A stretch of 64,000 bases of DNA from Devosia sp. XK-2 (GCF_037113415.1 NZ_CP146608.1:702501-766500), one strand, 5' to 3'; counted from the first letter of the stretch, positions 26,073 through 35,496 are shown. Program-made: numbers and translations. The notes: a model not told the origin generated them from the letters alone.

Positions 26073-27223
26073 GCCGCGTCCAGCCCCAAAGCGTCGAGAA
26101 TGGCGGCCAAGGCACCCGGGCCGCCAATCCGCTCCTGCCCTGCAGCGCCCAGTTCGGCTCGCCCGCTGTCATTGCCCAGAAGGGCCGCAAGCGCTGGCGT
26201 GAGCTTGTCGGGATAGGCCTCCACCACCACCCGGGCCGGCCCGAACAGGCGCTGTTCATCCTCAAAACGGGACCGGCGGTCGCGCGGATTGATGAAGGTG
26301 ATGGCCGGCTTGCCCAATCCCAAAGACTGAATGGTGGCGGTGCCGGCCTGGCTCAGCACCAGATCGGAGGCCGCCAGCAGATTGCCCATGGCCCGGCCAC
26401 GCGCCATGTGAACGGTCAGCGTTTCGTCGCTCAACTGCCCCAGATCGTCGGGCTCGGCGCTGAGCATGGAATTGCGCTGCAACCCCGCAGCCTTGGCCAG
26501 TTCCGAAATGCTGACGCTCCCGGCGACGGCCAGAAAGATATCGGGCCGAAGATCGGGAGGAAGCTGGCGCAGGGCGGCAATCTGCAGCGCAAAGCTCTCC
26601 GAGGTCAGCGCCCGGCTGCCGGGCAGCAACGTGACGCCAAGCCGATGCGTCCGGCGCGAGGCAGCGTCGTAATCGCCATATGGAATGGTATCCATCATCA
26701 GATTGCCGGCGCTGCGCGCATCCACACCGGACTGCCGCAGCAACTCGGCCAGATTGTCGGCGCGGCAGAACACCAATGCGCATGAGCGCCGGATGGCAAG
26801 ACGCTCGAGGGCCGAATAGAGCCGGGCCGACCCGGTCTTGTAGACATCGATATAGACAAGGTCGCGATGGCCGGTGGCCAGGCAGGCCAAGACCCCGACC
26901 ATGTCGCCCACGACAAGCACGCGATCGTAGCGGCCACGCACCGAACGCAGGAAACGCAGGGCCGGCGGTATAGTCATCAGCCCGCCATTGATGACGTCTC
27001 GGCGCAGCGATCCCTTGACATTGCGCCAGCCTTCCGAGGCCAGCGTAGCGCGCGGGCCAACAACGGGGCAGATGCCGTCATAGGCCTTGCCGCTGCCGAT
27101 CATCGGATAGGCGTCGGCCGACACATGATCGGGCAGGCGGGCCACAAGCTGGGCCGCTATGGCATCCTCGCCATGTCCGTTGGAAATGATCAGGAAGCGC
27201 TGACGCGGCGCCGCATCGATCAC
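26069..27223 (-). CDS. Lipid-A-disaccharide synthase-related glycosyltransferase
   Basis: A 384-residue GT-B-like protein related to LpxB, beginning RFLIISNGHGEDAIAAQLVARLP. A conserved ADNLAELL and GVTLLPGSRALT follow near residues 155 and 195, and the C-terminal half has SQAGTATIQSLGLGKPAITF, typical of nucleotide-sugar-binding domains. It belongs to the family usually annotated as lipid-A-disaccharide synthase-related, whose substrate is unknown. It is 2 bp downstream of the DUF2093 gene and in line with xseA. Its position between DUF4170 and DUF2093 is where waaA and lpxK would be expected. Confidence 0.8.
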   Translation of the reverse strand: MIDAAPRQRFLIISNGHGEDAIAAQLVARLPDHVSADAYPMIGSGKAYDGICPVVGPRATLASEGWRNVKGSLRRDVINGGLMTIPPALRFLRSVRGRYDRVLVVGDMVGVLACLATGHRDLVYIDVYKTGSARLYSALERLAIRRSCALVFCRADNLAELLRQSGVDARSAGNLMMDTIPYGDYDAASRRTHRLGVTLLPGSRALTSESFALQIAALRQLPPDLRPDIFLAVAGSVSISELAKAAGLQRNSMLSAEPDDLGQLSDETLTVHMARGRAMGNLLAASDLVLSQAGTATIQSLGLGKPAITFINPRDRRSRFEDEQRLFGPARVVVEAYPDKLTPALAALLGNDSGRAELGAAGQERIGGPGALAAILDALGLDAA

Positions 27224-27225
27224 CC

Positions 27226-27447
27226 TTAATTGCCCCGTCCGAAGCGTTCCAGCGCCTCGTTTGCCGCCATGGCATCGACATAGGGCTCCTGCCGGTCAAC
27301 GCTCCAATAATGCAGCTCGTCGAGCGGGATCGGCTTGCCGGTAATCGCGCAGCGCACGAAGCTGCCGGGCTTGAGCACGACATAGTCGCCATCGAGATAG
27401 CGCAGGCTCGCTTCCGCGGGCGCAAACCCCTTATCGAAGATGTTCAT
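27226..27447 (-). CDS. DUF2093 domain-containing protein
   Basis: A 73-residue protein of the DUF2093 family, with YLDGDYVVLKPGSFVRCAITG, IPLDELHYWSVDRQEPYVDA and the final NEALERF. Function unknown. The ATG starts 48 bp downstream of xseA, and the stop is 2 bp before the LpxB-related gene, so the three form one operon. DUF2093 next to xseA is a recurrent alphaproteobacterial pairing. Confidence 0.92.
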   Translation of the reverse strand: MNIFDKGFAPAEASLRYLDGDYVVLKPGSFVRCAITGKPIPLDELHYWSVDRQEPYVDAMAANEALERFGRGN

Positions 27448-27495
27448 GACATTCGTCCTCGGCTGTTCTGCACTTATATCGGACCGAAATGCTCA

Positions 27496-29112
27496 TCAAA
27501 AGAGACTTTCCTGTGAACCGTCATCGGGCCCGGACCGGCTGGGCTTGCGGCGCGTCGGCGGCGCACCGGCGACCACGACGCCAACCTCGCCATCGGCAAA
27601 GCTGAGCTTGAGCGCCTCGCCCGGCCTGGCACCCGCCTGGCTGGTGACAATCTGTCCGGCTTCGTCCTGCACCAAAGCATAGCCGCGTGCCAAGACATTG
27701 CGATAGCTCAGGGTTTCCAGAAGCTTTCCCAATTGCGCCCAGTGTGAGCGACGGGCCCGCGCCGCTTGACCGGCTGCGGCATCGAGCCGTGCCCCCAGGG
27801 GCGCAATATGGCTCTGGGCATGTCGCAATTCGGCCCGCAAGGGCTTATCGGACAATCGGGGGACGAGGCGCGCAAGCGCTGCCTGCTTGCGCTCCAAGGC
27901 CGTGGCGGCCGCCGCGGGCAATTGGCGCGCCCGCGGCGCGAAGGTCAGGCGGGCGCGCTCGAGGTTGGCGGCAAGACCAGCCCGGCCGCGCCGTTCGAGC
28001 ACATCGAGCCCCCTTGAGAGTTCGGCATGGCTTTGCCTGATCAGGCGCGGCTGCACCGATGCAGCCAGATTGGAAAAGGCAATGCGCCGGGCCTGCACAA
28101 AATGCCGCAATGCGCTCGATAATTGGCTGCTGGCCAGATCAAGGCTTTGGCGCTGCGTTGAAGCCAGGTCGGCGGGACGGGGCAGGCCTGCACTGGCGGC
28201 GCGCAATCGATCCTTGAGACTCATCAGGCCGCGTCGCATGGTCTGACGCTGCCGGGCGCCTTGGTCCTCCACATAGGCGATCAGCTCGGCACGCACGGGG
28301 ACCGCGGCCTCGGCTGCTGCGGTCGGTGTGGGCGCCCGCATATCGGAGGCATAATCGACAAGCGTGGTATCGGTTTCGTGCCCGACAGCGGTGATGACCG
28401 GAATGTCGGACCCGGCGACGGCGCGGACCACCGCTTCTTCGTTAAAGCCCCAGAGATCCTCGATCGAGCCGCCGCCACGGGCGACGATCAAGAGGTCGGG
28501 GCGCGGAATCGGGCCGCCGGGCACAAGCGCGTTGAAGCCTTCAATGGCATTGACCACTTCGGGCGCGCAGGTGTCGCCCTGCACCCGCACCGGCCAGACC
28601 AGGACATGGCTTGGGAAACGATCATCGAGCCGATGCAGGATGTCGCGGATAACCGCGCCGGTGGGGGAGGTGACCACGCCAATAACCCGGGGCAGATAGG
28701 GCAGGGGGCGTTTGCGATCCCGCGCGAACAGGCCCTCGGCCAAGAGCTTCTTACGGCGCTCCTCGAGCAGCGCCATCAGCGCTCCGGCGCCGGCCGGTTC
28801 GATATTTTCGATGACGATCTGATATTTGGACGAGCGCGGAAAAGTGGTCAGCCGCCCGGTGGCGATAACCTCAAGCCCTTCCTCGGGCTTGAATGCCAGG
28901 CGCGCATAATTGCCCTTCCAGACCACCGCATCAATGGAAGCGGCATCGTCCTTGAGGGTGAAATAGGCGTGACCGGAGGAATGCTGGCCGCGAAAGCCGG
29001 AAATCTCCCCACGCACCCGCACATGGCCGAATTCGTCCTCGACCGTGCGTTTGACCGCCTGGGCGATTTCGGAAACGGTGAACTCGGCGGCATTGGTCAG
29101 AGGCTGAGACAT
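27496..29112 (-). CDS. xseA: Exodeoxyribonuclease VII large subunit
   Basis: Large subunit of exonuclease VII, which degrades single-stranded DNA in both directions. N-terminal OB-fold (FGHVRVRGEISGFRGQHSSGHAYFTLKDD), catalytic domain with GVVTSPTGAVIRDI and VARGGGSIEDLWGFN near residues 135-220, then a long helical region rich in R, A and L, and the C-terminal YRNVLARGYALVQDE motif. The 538-residue length fits alphaproteobacterial XseA. No xseB is seen nearby. Confidence 0.95.
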   Translation of the reverse strand: MSQPLTNAAEFTVSEIAQAVKRTVEDEFGHVRVRGEISGFRGQHSSGHAYFTLKDDAASIDAVVWKGNYARLAFKPEEGLEVIATGRLTTFPRSSKYQIVIENIEPAGAGALMALLEERRKKLLAEGLFARDRKRPLPYLPRVIGVVTSPTGAVIRDILHRLDDRFPSHVLVWPVRVQGDTCAPEVVNAIEGFNALVPGGPIPRPDLLIVARGGGSIEDLWGFNEEAVVRAVAGSDIPVITAVGHETDTTLVDYASDMRAPTPTAAAEAAVPVRAELIAYVEDQGARQRQTMRRGLMSLKDRLRAASAGLPRPADLASTQRQSLDLASSQLSSALRHFVQARRIAFSNLAASVQPRLIRQSHAELSRGLDVLERRGRAGLAANLERARLTFAPRARQLPAAAATALERKQAALARLVPRLSDKPLRAELRHAQSHIAPLGARLDAAAGQAARARRSHWAQLGKLLETLSYRNVLARGYALVQDEAGQIVTSQAGARPGEALKLSFADGEVGVVVAGAPPTRRKPSRSGPDDGSQESLF

Positions 29113-29208
29113 GAAGCGTTTCCAGCAAAAGTGGTAACGGTTTTGCGTTTCGGAAACGCGACAAAACTAGAGTCTCTGGTGCGACAAAGCCGGCACAGGG
29201 TCAAGTCG

Positions 29209-30096
29209 CTACTCGGCGGCTTCTGCGTGAACGGTTGTTTCCAGATTGCCCATGGACTGCACAATGTGATTGGCCAGCGCATCGTAAATGCCACCATAGG
29301 CATGGCTGGCGCGGGTCAGCGCGATCTGTGCATCGGCCAGGTGAGGCAGGCCATATTCGTCCCCGACCACCCGCATGCCCGGCTGCAGCGCGCTTTCGGG
29401 CAGGAAGCCGACCGCCAGGTCCGACAGGACCGCTGAGGAAATGGCCGTCGCATTGGAAGAGGTATAGGCCACCCGGTAATCGAGCCCGCTGCGGTCGAGC
29501 TGCTCCATCGCGTCCTTGCGCCAGATGCAGCAATTGGGACCGCAGGCAATGGCGAGGGGGTCGCTGGCAAGCGCCCGCCCGCCATGGCTCGAGACCCAGA
29601 ACATCTTCTCGGTGCGGAACAACTCGCCGAAATTGTGATCGGTGCCTTGCGTGAACACGATCAGATCGTAGCGCCCCGCCTTCATGCCCTCGAGCAATTG
29701 TTCCGAAGCCATGCAGGACACGTCCACGGCGATCTTGGGATGGGTACGCTGGAAACTGGATAAAATGACCGGCAACAGGCGCACCGCATAATCGTCCGGC
29801 ACCCCGAAACGGATCGAGCCGGCCAGGTCATTATCGTTGAAGTGGTCCAGAATCTCGGCATTGGTGCGCAGCATTTTGCGCGCCCGCTCATAGAGCACTT
29901 CGCCATGATGGGTCAGGCTGACGCTGCGGCCGTCCCGCGTCAGTAAGGTTTGCCCCAGCCTTTCTTCGAGCCGCTTGATCTGCATCGACACGGCCGACTG
30001 GGTTTTGTTCACGCGCCGCGCCGCTTCGGTGAAGCTGCCGCAATCGGCAATGGCGCAGAAACTTTGCAATTGATCGAGGTCGAGGGGAGCTGTCAT
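29209..30096 (-). CDS. LysR-family transcriptional regulator
   Basis: A 295-residue regulator with the winged helix at residues 8-66 (SFTEAARRVNKTQSAVSMQIKRLEERLG) and a type 2 periplasmic-binding effector domain (RFGVPDDYAVRLLPVILSSFQ, then a cysteine pair in CGPNCCIW). Effector unknown. It is divergent from a DUF1127-like gene, a frequent association in Hyphomicrobiales, and the 149-bp spacer contains an inverted repeat that could be its binding site. Confidence 0.93.
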   Translation of the reverse strand: MTAPLDLDQLQSFCAIADCGSFTEAARRVNKTQSAVSMQIKRLEERLGQTLLTRDGRSVSLTHHGEVLYERARKMLRTNAEILDHFNDNDLAGSIRFGVPDDYAVRLLPVILSSFQRTHPKIAVDVSCMASEQLLEGMKAGRYDLIVFTQGTDHNFGELFRTEKMFWVSSHGGRALASDPLAIACGPNCCIWRKDAMEQLDRSGLDYRVAYTSSNATAISSAVLSDLAVGFLPESALQPGMRVVGDEYGLPHLADAQIALTRASHAYGGIYDALANHIVQSMGNLETTVHAEAAE

Positions 30097-30177
30097 GACT
30101 TTCCATCACCCAAATTGATCGTTGGGATGAAATCTATTTGTTGGACGAATGAGTGTCCAGAGCCTATCTATCGACCA

Positions 30178-30197
30178 TCGATACAAAGCCGTATCGA
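30178..30197. promoter_or_regulatory. Inverted repeat, candidate LysR-type binding site
   Basis: Perfect 7-bp arms TCGATAC and GTATCGA separated by six bases, in the spacer between the LysR gene and the DUF1127-like gene. A G/C hairpin (CCGCCGG/CCGGCGG, 30200-30220) follows directly and would lie in the DUF1127 leader. LysR boxes are usually T-N11-A dyads; this is compatible but unproved. Confidence 0.45.
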
Positions 30198-30245
30198 AAC
30201 CGCCGGTCTCCCTCCGGCGGCTTGCCCTGCTCATTGGAGAAGAAA

Positions 30246-30509
30246 ATGGCTCTCTCGCTACCCGGCGAGCGGTCAGTTGCGGCCGGCTCGCGCGTCAACC
30301 CTGTTCGCGCCCTCGTTGCCTGGATTGCCCGGGCTCGGGCTCTGCGCGCCCGTCGCAAAACGCTCCAGGAGCTGCTGGCGCTCGATACTGCGCGGCTCAA
30401 GGATCTCGGCCTCAAGCATAGCGATATCGTGGATGCCATGCAGGCCACCAATGGCCGGGCCGCCGGCATGATCCTGAACGCGGCCCGGTCGCGCAACGCA
30501 AAGAGCTAA
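30246..30509 (+). CDS. DUF1127 (YjiS-like) domain protein
   Basis: A basic 87-residue protein. The core RKTLQELLALDTARLKDLGLKHSDI (residues 39-63) matches the DUF1127/YjiS domain: an arginine-rich helix, LLxLDxxxLxDLGL, then D(I/V). The N-terminal extension is longer than in the short YjiS proteins. GGAG lies 6 bp before the ATG. Short DUF1127 proteins have been linked to RNA binding and phosphate, carbon and stress adaptation in other alphaproteobacteria, as reported for some homologues; this one is unassigned. Confidence 0.82.
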   Translation: MALSLPGERSVAAGSRVNPVRALVAWIARARALRARRKTLQELLALDTARLKDLGLKHSDIVDAMQATNGRAAGMILNAARSRNAKS

Positions 30510-30518
30510 CTCAGTCAG

Positions 30519-30746
30519 TCAAAATCTGCGGCCGTTCGTGGCGGCCGCCACCCCCCGTTTGGCTGCGTGGCCAACCCTCCGCTCGTTCCGGACAGCATTG
30601 CCGGCCTGGCATGCGGCCACGCTCCCTCCCCCAGTTGGGACGATCACTTTTGCCTGTGGGCGTCTCATCTCCCGGGTCGGTTTCCCGCCGGCCCCGTTTC
30701 CTGAAAACTTACCGGGCCATGCGCTTGCATGAGCCCGGTTTTTTTT
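30519..30746 (+). ncRNA. Candidate structured RNA or 3' untranslated region ending in a strong terminator
   Basis: The 249-bp gap after the DUF1127 gene has no plausible open frame but is rich in paired elements: GTGGCGGCCGCCAC (14-base palindrome near 30538), GCGTGGCC (30565-30572) pairing perfectly with GGCCACGC (30615-30622) around an inner hairpin, and a C/G-rich domain near 30670-30695. It ends in an intrinsic terminator, CCGGGCCATGC-GCTT-GCATG-A-GCCCGG followed by eight T (30712-30746). It may be a 3'-derived small RNA, an independent transcript, or only a folded trailer. No promoter was identified inside it. Confidence 0.4.
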
Positions 30747-30758
30747 CGGTAGCGCGGG

Positions 30759-31004
30759 CTAGAGGAAGCGGACGCCGATTTCGGTTTCGGTGTGCCAGGC
30801 AATTTCACAATCGAAATTGCGTCCGTCCGCCAGGGTCAGGGCGAAGCGCTGGGGAATGCCAAGGGTGCTGGTCACCGCAAGTTTGGCGCCGGTCTCGGAA
30901 AGATTGCGCACGGTGCAGTCGTAGACCGAGCGGCGATCGTTAAAGACGATCTTGCCGCCCTTGAGGGTGCGGTGCCGCTGTGTCTTGCGCTCGTCCTGGC
31001 TCAC
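30759..31004 (-). CDS. PilZ domain protein
   Basis: An 81-residue single-domain protein. The c-di-GMP-binding signature is present: an arginine-rich RKTQRHRTLKG near the N-terminus and NLSETGAK (D/NxSxxG) near residue 34. Small stand-alone PilZ proteins act as c-di-GMP effectors, but the target is not predictable. It converges on the terminator of the DUF1127 region and lies 17 bp downstream of the IalB gene on the same strand. The window's only other candidate c-di-GMP protein is the EAL protein at 41876. Confidence 0.88.
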   Translation of the reverse strand: MSQDERKTQRHRTLKGGKIVFNDRRSVYDCTVRNLSETGAKLAVTSTLGIPQRFALTLADGRNFDCEIAWHTETEIGVRFL

Positions 31005-31021
31005 CGGCCTGTGCCTCGCTG

Positions 31022-31522
31022 TCAGGGAAGGGCCGCAAAGCCTTCGGCAAAGCCATTGAGCGATACGGGTATGCCCACGCCCTCTTCTGGGGTCTTGAAG
31101 ACCACGAAAATGGCATTGGTGCCTTCGGACAGCACATTGATGATCTCGTCATCGAGTTCGACCTCGGCGACGCAGCCATTGGGCAGGCAACGCACGAAGG
31201 CCACCCGGCCCATATCGGTGCCATCGACATTAAGGCCCAGTCCGTTGGGGAGCAGGACGCCCAGCGGAGCCAGTACCCGCAACAGGCGCGCCTCGCGGTC
31301 GGCCGTGCGCAGAACGATGACGGAGAGGCCGACATTGGGCTGGTCTTCGGCAAGCACGTTCTGAATGATGGCGCACTGCTCGAAACTGGCACCGGGCGGT
31401 GTATCGCAGCTCATCTGCCAGTCGCCATATTCGGCGCGCACCGTGCCCTGTGCCTGAACTGGGGCAGCCAGCAGGGCCATTGCACATGCACCAATCACAC
31501 CAAGCCGCTTTGCCCAGACCAT
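31022..31522 (-). CDS. Invasion associated locus B (IalB) family protein
   Basis: A 166-residue exported protein: signal peptide at residues 1-25 (GVIGACAMALLAAPVQAQ), then the IalB core with WQMSCDTPPG and two further cysteines in RCLPNGC. IalB-family proteins are small periplasmic or envelope proteins first described in Bartonella; many non-pathogens have them and the function is unclear. The ATG is chosen because it directly precedes the signal peptide; the frame remains open for 53 codons upstream but without family resemblance. Confidence 0.88.
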   Translation of the reverse strand: MVWAKRLGVIGACAMALLAAPVQAQGTVRAEYGDWQMSCDTPPGASFEQCAIIQNVLAEDQPNVGLSVIVLRTADREARLLRVLAPLGVLLPNGLGLNVDGTDMGRVAFVRCLPNGCVAEVELDDEIINVLSEGTNAIFVVFKTPEEGVGIPVSLNGFAEGFAALP

Positions 31523-31731
31523 CACTTCTTTCAACTCTCCCGCCGAATCGACGTTTTGCCCGTGGGTTGGACCTGTTTCCGACAGACATCCGGACCTGTC
31601 AACCAAACCCCCGGTATTCCGGCCCCTTGTCCTTATAAACTGCGGCGCGCATGAGGCGGTATCGGCCTGCGCAGGCACCAATTTGCCGCACTCTACAGGC
31701 CCAAGGCCGCAATAGACTCACGTCGAGCAAT

Positions 31732-31745
31732 GTGATTTAGGTCAA
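31732..31745 (+). promoter_or_regulatory. FNR/FixK-like box upstream of the cytochrome oxidase operon
   Basis: GTGAT-TTAG-GTCAA resembles the TTGA(C/T)-N4-(G/A)TCAA box of FnrL/FixK proteins, with one mismatch in the outer position. It lies 107 bp upstream of ctaC. The 329-bp spacer 31523-31851 also contains the IalB promoter side and nothing else that I recognise; no clear sigma-70 elements were picked out. Confidence 0.4.
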
Positions 31746-31851
31746 ACACGAGTTTTGCGCTCCGAAGTTGAGTCGGGGCGGCGTTTGCTATGCCGCTATC
31801 AAACCCATCCTGCTTCGGTGCACGCCGCCAGAACGTGTCGATAGGGGGTAT

Positions 31852-32784
31852 ATGGTGACCGGGCAGTTCTTTACCAAGATGGGCGCCGTTAGTGCGGCCG
31901 CAATGGCGCTGGTGCCGGCAATGGCATCGGCCCAGGAAGTCGGTCGTGGCCATCCTGAACCGGGCCAGTTCCACCTGCAGCAGTCCGTTACGCCGATCAT
32001 GGACTCCATCACGGCCTTCCATGATGGAATCCTGATGTGGACCATCTCCCTGATCGTGCTTTTCGTGCTGGCCCTTTTGGTCATCGTGATCGTGCGGTTC
32101 AACGCCAAGGCCAATCCTGTGCCGGCGCGCTTCACCCACAATACCCTGGTGGAAATCATCTGGACGGTCGTGCCGATCCTGATCCTGGTGGTGATCGCCA
32201 TTCCGTCCTTCGGCGTACTCACCGACCAGATGACCGTGCCGGACGGTCAGCGCAAATATCTGGGTTCCAACATCTTCTCGCTTGGCGAAGTTGACGTTCC
32301 CGAGGCCTCGATCACTATCAAGGCAACCGGCGAGCAGTGGTACTGGAATTACGAATATGTGGATCAGGGCATTGGCTTTGACTCCAACATTCTGGGTGAA
32401 ACCAGCGCCGATGGTGTTGATCGTCCGACCCTGAAGCCCGATCAGCCGCGCCTGCTTGCGGTCGACAATGAGCTGGTCGTGCCGGTCAATACCACGGTCC
32501 GCATGCAGGTCACCGCTAGCCCGACTGGGGTTATTCACGCCTTCGCCGTTCCCTCCTTTGGCGTCAAGGTCGACGCAGTTCCCGGTCGCCTGAATGAAAC
32601 CTGGTTCAACGTGCGTGAGACCGGCATCTATTACGGCCAGTGCTCGGAATTGTGCGGCAAGGACCACGCGTTCATGCCGATCGCCGTCCGGGTTGTGACC
32701 GCCGAGGAATATGACGCCTTCATCAAGGCCCTGGCGGATAGCCGCAATTACAGCACTGCAGCCGCCGTGCTGCCGGCACTCTAA
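31852..32784 (+). CDS. ctaC: Cytochrome c oxidase subunit II
   Basis: Copper-A subunit of the aa3-type terminal oxidase. It has an N-terminal signal ([20 protein letters not shown]), two transmembrane helices (about 55-80 and 95-118), and a periplasmic cupredoxin domain. The binuclear copper motif is [14 protein letters not shown] (two cysteines, Glu carbonyl, His, Met), with the first ligand His in [13 protein letters not shown]. The ATG has AGGGGG close upstream; the length is 310 residues. It opens the ctaCDB-G-E operon, with an FNR/FixK-like box upstream. Confidence 0.97.
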   Translation: MVTGQFFTKMGAVSAAAMALVPAMASAQEVGRGHPEPGQFHLQQSVTPIMDSITAFHDGILMWTISLIVLFVLALLVIVIVRFNAKANPVPARFTHNTLVEIIWTVVPILILVVIAIPSFGVLTDQMTVPDGQRKYLGSNIFSLGEVDVPEASITIKATGEQWYWNYEYVDQGIGFDSNILGETSADGVDRPTLKPDQPRLLAVDNELVVPVNTTVRMQVTASPTGVIHAFAVPSFGVKVDAVPGRLNETWFNVRETGIYYGQCSELCGKDHAFMPIAVRVVTAEEYDAFIKALADSRNYSTAAAVLPAL

Positions 32785-32807
32785 GAAAAGGGTCAGAGGA
32801 CAAGACA

Positions 32808-34502
32808 ATGGCAAATACCGCTAACCTCGAAGCCCATGCCACCGGGCACGGCCATTCCGCTCACGAGCATCACACCCCCACCGGGTGGCGTCGCTGGGTC
32901 TATTCGACCAACCACAAGGACATCGGGATCATGTATCTCGTGTTCTCGATTGTTGCCGGTGTGATCGGTGGTCTGCTCTCGGGCGCCATGCGTCTGGAAC
33001 TGCAGGAGCCGGGCATTCAGATTTTCCACGGCCTGGCCGCCATGGCTTACGGCCTGGAAGGGGACTCGGCGCTCGACGCTGGCAAGCACATGTTCAATGT
33101 GTTCGTCTCGGCCCACGCGCTGATCATGGTCTTCTTCACCGTTATGCCGGCCACCATGGGTGGCTTTGCCAACTATTTCGCCCCGCTGATGGTGGGTGCG
33201 CCCGATACCGCCTTCCCGCGCATCAACAATGTGGCCTTCTGGTTGCTGCCGCCGGCGCTGCTGCTGACGGTCCTGTCGATGTTCTTCGAAGGTCCGGCGG
33301 GCATGCTCGGCTTTGGTGGCGGCTGGACGGCTTATCCGCCGCTGGCGACGGTCGGTCATCCGGGCCCGGCAACCGATTTCGTGATCTTCTCGCTGCACGT
33401 GGCGGGCGTGAGCTCGATCCTGGGCGCGATCAACCTGATCACCACCATTCTCAACATGCGCGCTCCGGGCATGACGCTGCACAAAATGCCGCTCTTTGCC
33501 TGGTCGGTGCTGGTGACTGCCTTCCTGCTGCTGCTGGCCCTGCCGGTTCTGGCCGGCGCCATCACCATGATGCTGACCGACCGCAATTTCGGCACGACTT
33601 TCTTCGCGCCCGATGGCGGTGGTGATCCAGTGCTTTACCAGCACCTGTTCTGGTTCTTCGGTCACCCCGAAGTGTACATCATGATCCTGCCCGGCTTCGG
33701 CATTGTGTCTCACATCGTGGCCACCTTCAGCCGCAAGCCGGTGTTCGGCTACATGGCCATGGCCTATGCAATGGTCGCCATTGGCTTTGTCGGCTTCGTT
33801 GTGTGGGCGCACCACATGTACACCACCGGCCTCAGCCTCGACGTGCAGCGCTATTTCGTGGCCGCCACCATGGTCATCGCTGTGCCGACCGGCGTGAAGA
33901 TCTTCTCCTGGATCGCCACCATGTGGGGCGGTTCCATCACCTTCCGCATTCCCATGCTCTGGGCCATCGGCTTCATCTTCCTGTTCACCGTTGGCGGTGT
34001 GACCGGTGTGGTGCTGGCCAATGCCGGTGCGGACCGTGCCCTGCACGACACCTATTATGTGGTCGCGCACTTCCACTATGTGCTCTCGCTGGGCGCCGTG
34101 TTCTCGATCTTTGCGGGCTGGTACTACTGGTACCCGAAAATGTTCGGCTACATGTACAACGAGTTCCTGGGCAAGCTGCATTTCTGGGTCATGTTCATCG
34201 GTGTGAACCTGATCTTCTTCCCGCAGCACTTCCTGGGCCTTGCTGGCATGCCGCGCCGCTATATCGACTATCCCGATGCCTTTGCGATGTGGAACCGCGT
34301 GTCGTCGATCGGCTATTATGTGACCTTCGTGGCGATGATCATTTTCTTCTATGCCACCTGGGAAGCCAGCCGGAAAAAGCGTCCCGCCGGTGACAATCCC
34401 TGGGGCGAAGGTGCAACGACGCTGGAATGGACCCTGTCCTCGCCCCCGCCGTTCCACCAGTTCTCGACACTGCCCAAGATCGACTCCAAGGACGCGCACT
34501 AA
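32808..34502 (+). CDS. ctaD: Cytochrome c oxidase subunit I
   Basis: Catalytic heme a/heme a3-CuB subunit. It has twelve predicted transmembrane helices; the CuB histidine and cross-linked tyrosine are in [16 protein letters not shown], the D-pathway helix region precedes it, and the heme a/a3 histidines are in [11 protein letters not shown]. The 564-residue length is normal. GAGGA precedes the ATG by about 8 bp. It lies 23 bp after ctaC, so they are co-transcribed. A hairpin lies in the spacer to ctaB. Confidence 0.98.
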   Translation: MANTANLEAHATGHGHSAHEHHTPTGWRRWVYSTNHKDIGIMYLVFSIVAGVIGGLLSGAMRLELQEPGIQIFHGLAAMAYGLEGDSALDAGKHMFNVFVSAHALIMVFFTVMPATMGGFANYFAPLMVGAPDTAFPRINNVAFWLLPPALLLTVLSMFFEGPAGMLGFGGGWTAYPPLATVGHPGPATDFVIFSLHVAGVSSILGAINLITTILNMRAPGMTLHKMPLFAWSVLVTAFLLLLALPVLAGAITMMLTDRNFGTTFFAPDGGGDPVLYQHLFWFFGHPEVYIMILPGFGIVSHIVATFSRKPVFGYMAMAYAMVAIGFVGFVVWAHHMYTTGLSLDVQRYFVAATMVIAVPTGVKIFSWIATMWGGSITFRIPMLWAIGFIFLFTVGGVTGVVLANAGADRALHDTYYVVAHFHYVLSLGAVFSIFAGWYYWYPKMFGYMYNEFLGKLHFWVMFIGVNLIFFPQHFLGLAGMPRRYIDYPDAFAMWNRVSSIGYYVTFVAMIIFFYATWEASRKKRPAGDNPWGEGATTLEWTLSSPPPFHQFSTLPKIDSKDAH

Positions 34503-34522
34503 GCGCTCCGGAGACGAGATAA

Positions 34523-34548
34523 GCGGATCGCGCCCCGGCGCGGTCCGC
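34523..34548 (+). terminator. Hairpin between ctaD and ctaB (attenuator-like)
   Basis: Arms GCGGATCGCGCC and GGCGCGGTCCGC are near-perfect with a two-base loop, followed by CTTTC. It has no long T run, so it is more likely a partial terminator or processing/stability element that lowers ctaB relative to ctaC and ctaD. Confidence 0.45.
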
Positions 34549-34565
34549 CTTTCAAGGAAAGACCC

Positions 34566-35495
34566 GTGGCCTATATCGACAACAGCAGTGATGTTCCCGC
34601 CCTGACCGGCGGTGCGCGCGTCGAGGATTACCTCGCGCTGCTGAAGCCTCGTGTCATGTCGCTGGTCGTGTTCACCGCCCTGGTGGGCATGCTGGTAGCG
34701 CCGGGCGGCATCAATCCCTTTGTCGGTCTGATCGCCATTGTCTGCATCGCCATCGGGGCAGGGGCCTCGGGCGCGCTCAATATGTGGTACGATGCCGATA
34801 TCGACGCCATTATGAGCCGCACCCAGAACCGGCCCATCCCGGCAGGCCGCGCAACCCGCGGCGAGGCCCTGGCGTTCGGGCTCGTGCTTTCGGTCTTTTC
34901 GGTGACCCTGCTGGGTCTCGCCACCAATTGGCTTGCCGGCGGGTTCCTCGCCTTCACCATTTTCTTTTACGCCGTCGTCTATACGATGTGGCTTAAGCGC
35001 TCGACCCCGCAGAACATCGTTATCGGTGGCGCGGCTGGCGCCTTCCCACCCATGGTGGGCTGGGCTGCCGTTACGGGCACGCTGAGCTGGGAGAGCTTTG
35101 CACTCTTTCTCATCATCTTTCTCTGGACGCCGCCCCATTTCTGGGCGTTGGCCCTCTATAAGCAGGGGGATTACGGCGCCGCCGGTATCCCCATGATGCC
35201 CAATGTGGCGGGCGAAAAGTCCACCAAGTGGCAGATTTTCGGCTATTCGGTCGTCCTGGCCGCCTCAAGCCTGCTGCCGGTCTGGCTCGGCTTTTCGGGC
35301 TGGATTTACGGCACTGTCGCCGCCCTAAGCGGCCTGAGCTTTGTCTGGCTCGCCCTGCGGCTCCTGCGGGCGGAGGGCAATGTGTCGATGCGCCGGACCG
35401 CGCGAACCGTGTTTACCTTCTCGCTGAGCTATCTCTTCGTGCTGTTTCTGGCGCTGCTGACCGACAATATCGCCTTGCGGCTGGGAGTGATCTGA
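34566..35495 (+). CDS. ctaB: Protoheme IX farnesyltransferase (heme O synthase)
   Basis: UbiA-superfamily prenyltransferase that farnesylates heme b to heme o, the precursor of heme a. The two aspartate-rich sites are [21 protein letters not shown] at about residue 74 and a later [15 protein letters not shown]. It has about nine transmembrane helices and 309 residues. The start is GTG with AAGGAAAG upstream. It lies within the oxidase operon. Confidence 0.97.
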   Translation: MAYIDNSSDVPALTGGARVEDYLALLKPRVMSLVVFTALVGMLVAPGGINPFVGLIAIVCIAIGAGASGALNMWYDADIDAIMSRTQNRPIPAGRATRGEALAFGLVLSVFSVTLLGLATNWLAGGFLAFTIFFYAVVYTMWLKRSTPQNIVIGGAAGAFPPMVGWAAVTGTLSWESFALFLIIFLWTPPHFWALALYKQGDYGAAGIPMMPNVAGEKSTKWQIFGYSVVLAASSLLPVWLGFSGWIYGTVAALSGLSFVWLALRLLRAEGNVSMRRTARTVFTFSLSYLFVLFLALLTDNIALRLGVI

Positions 35496-35496
35496 A

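Noticed and set aside
32793..35138. A minus-strand open frame of 781 codons across ctaD and ctaB
   Set aside because: It is fully antisense to two intact oxidase genes and has charged, low-complexity composition without family motifs.
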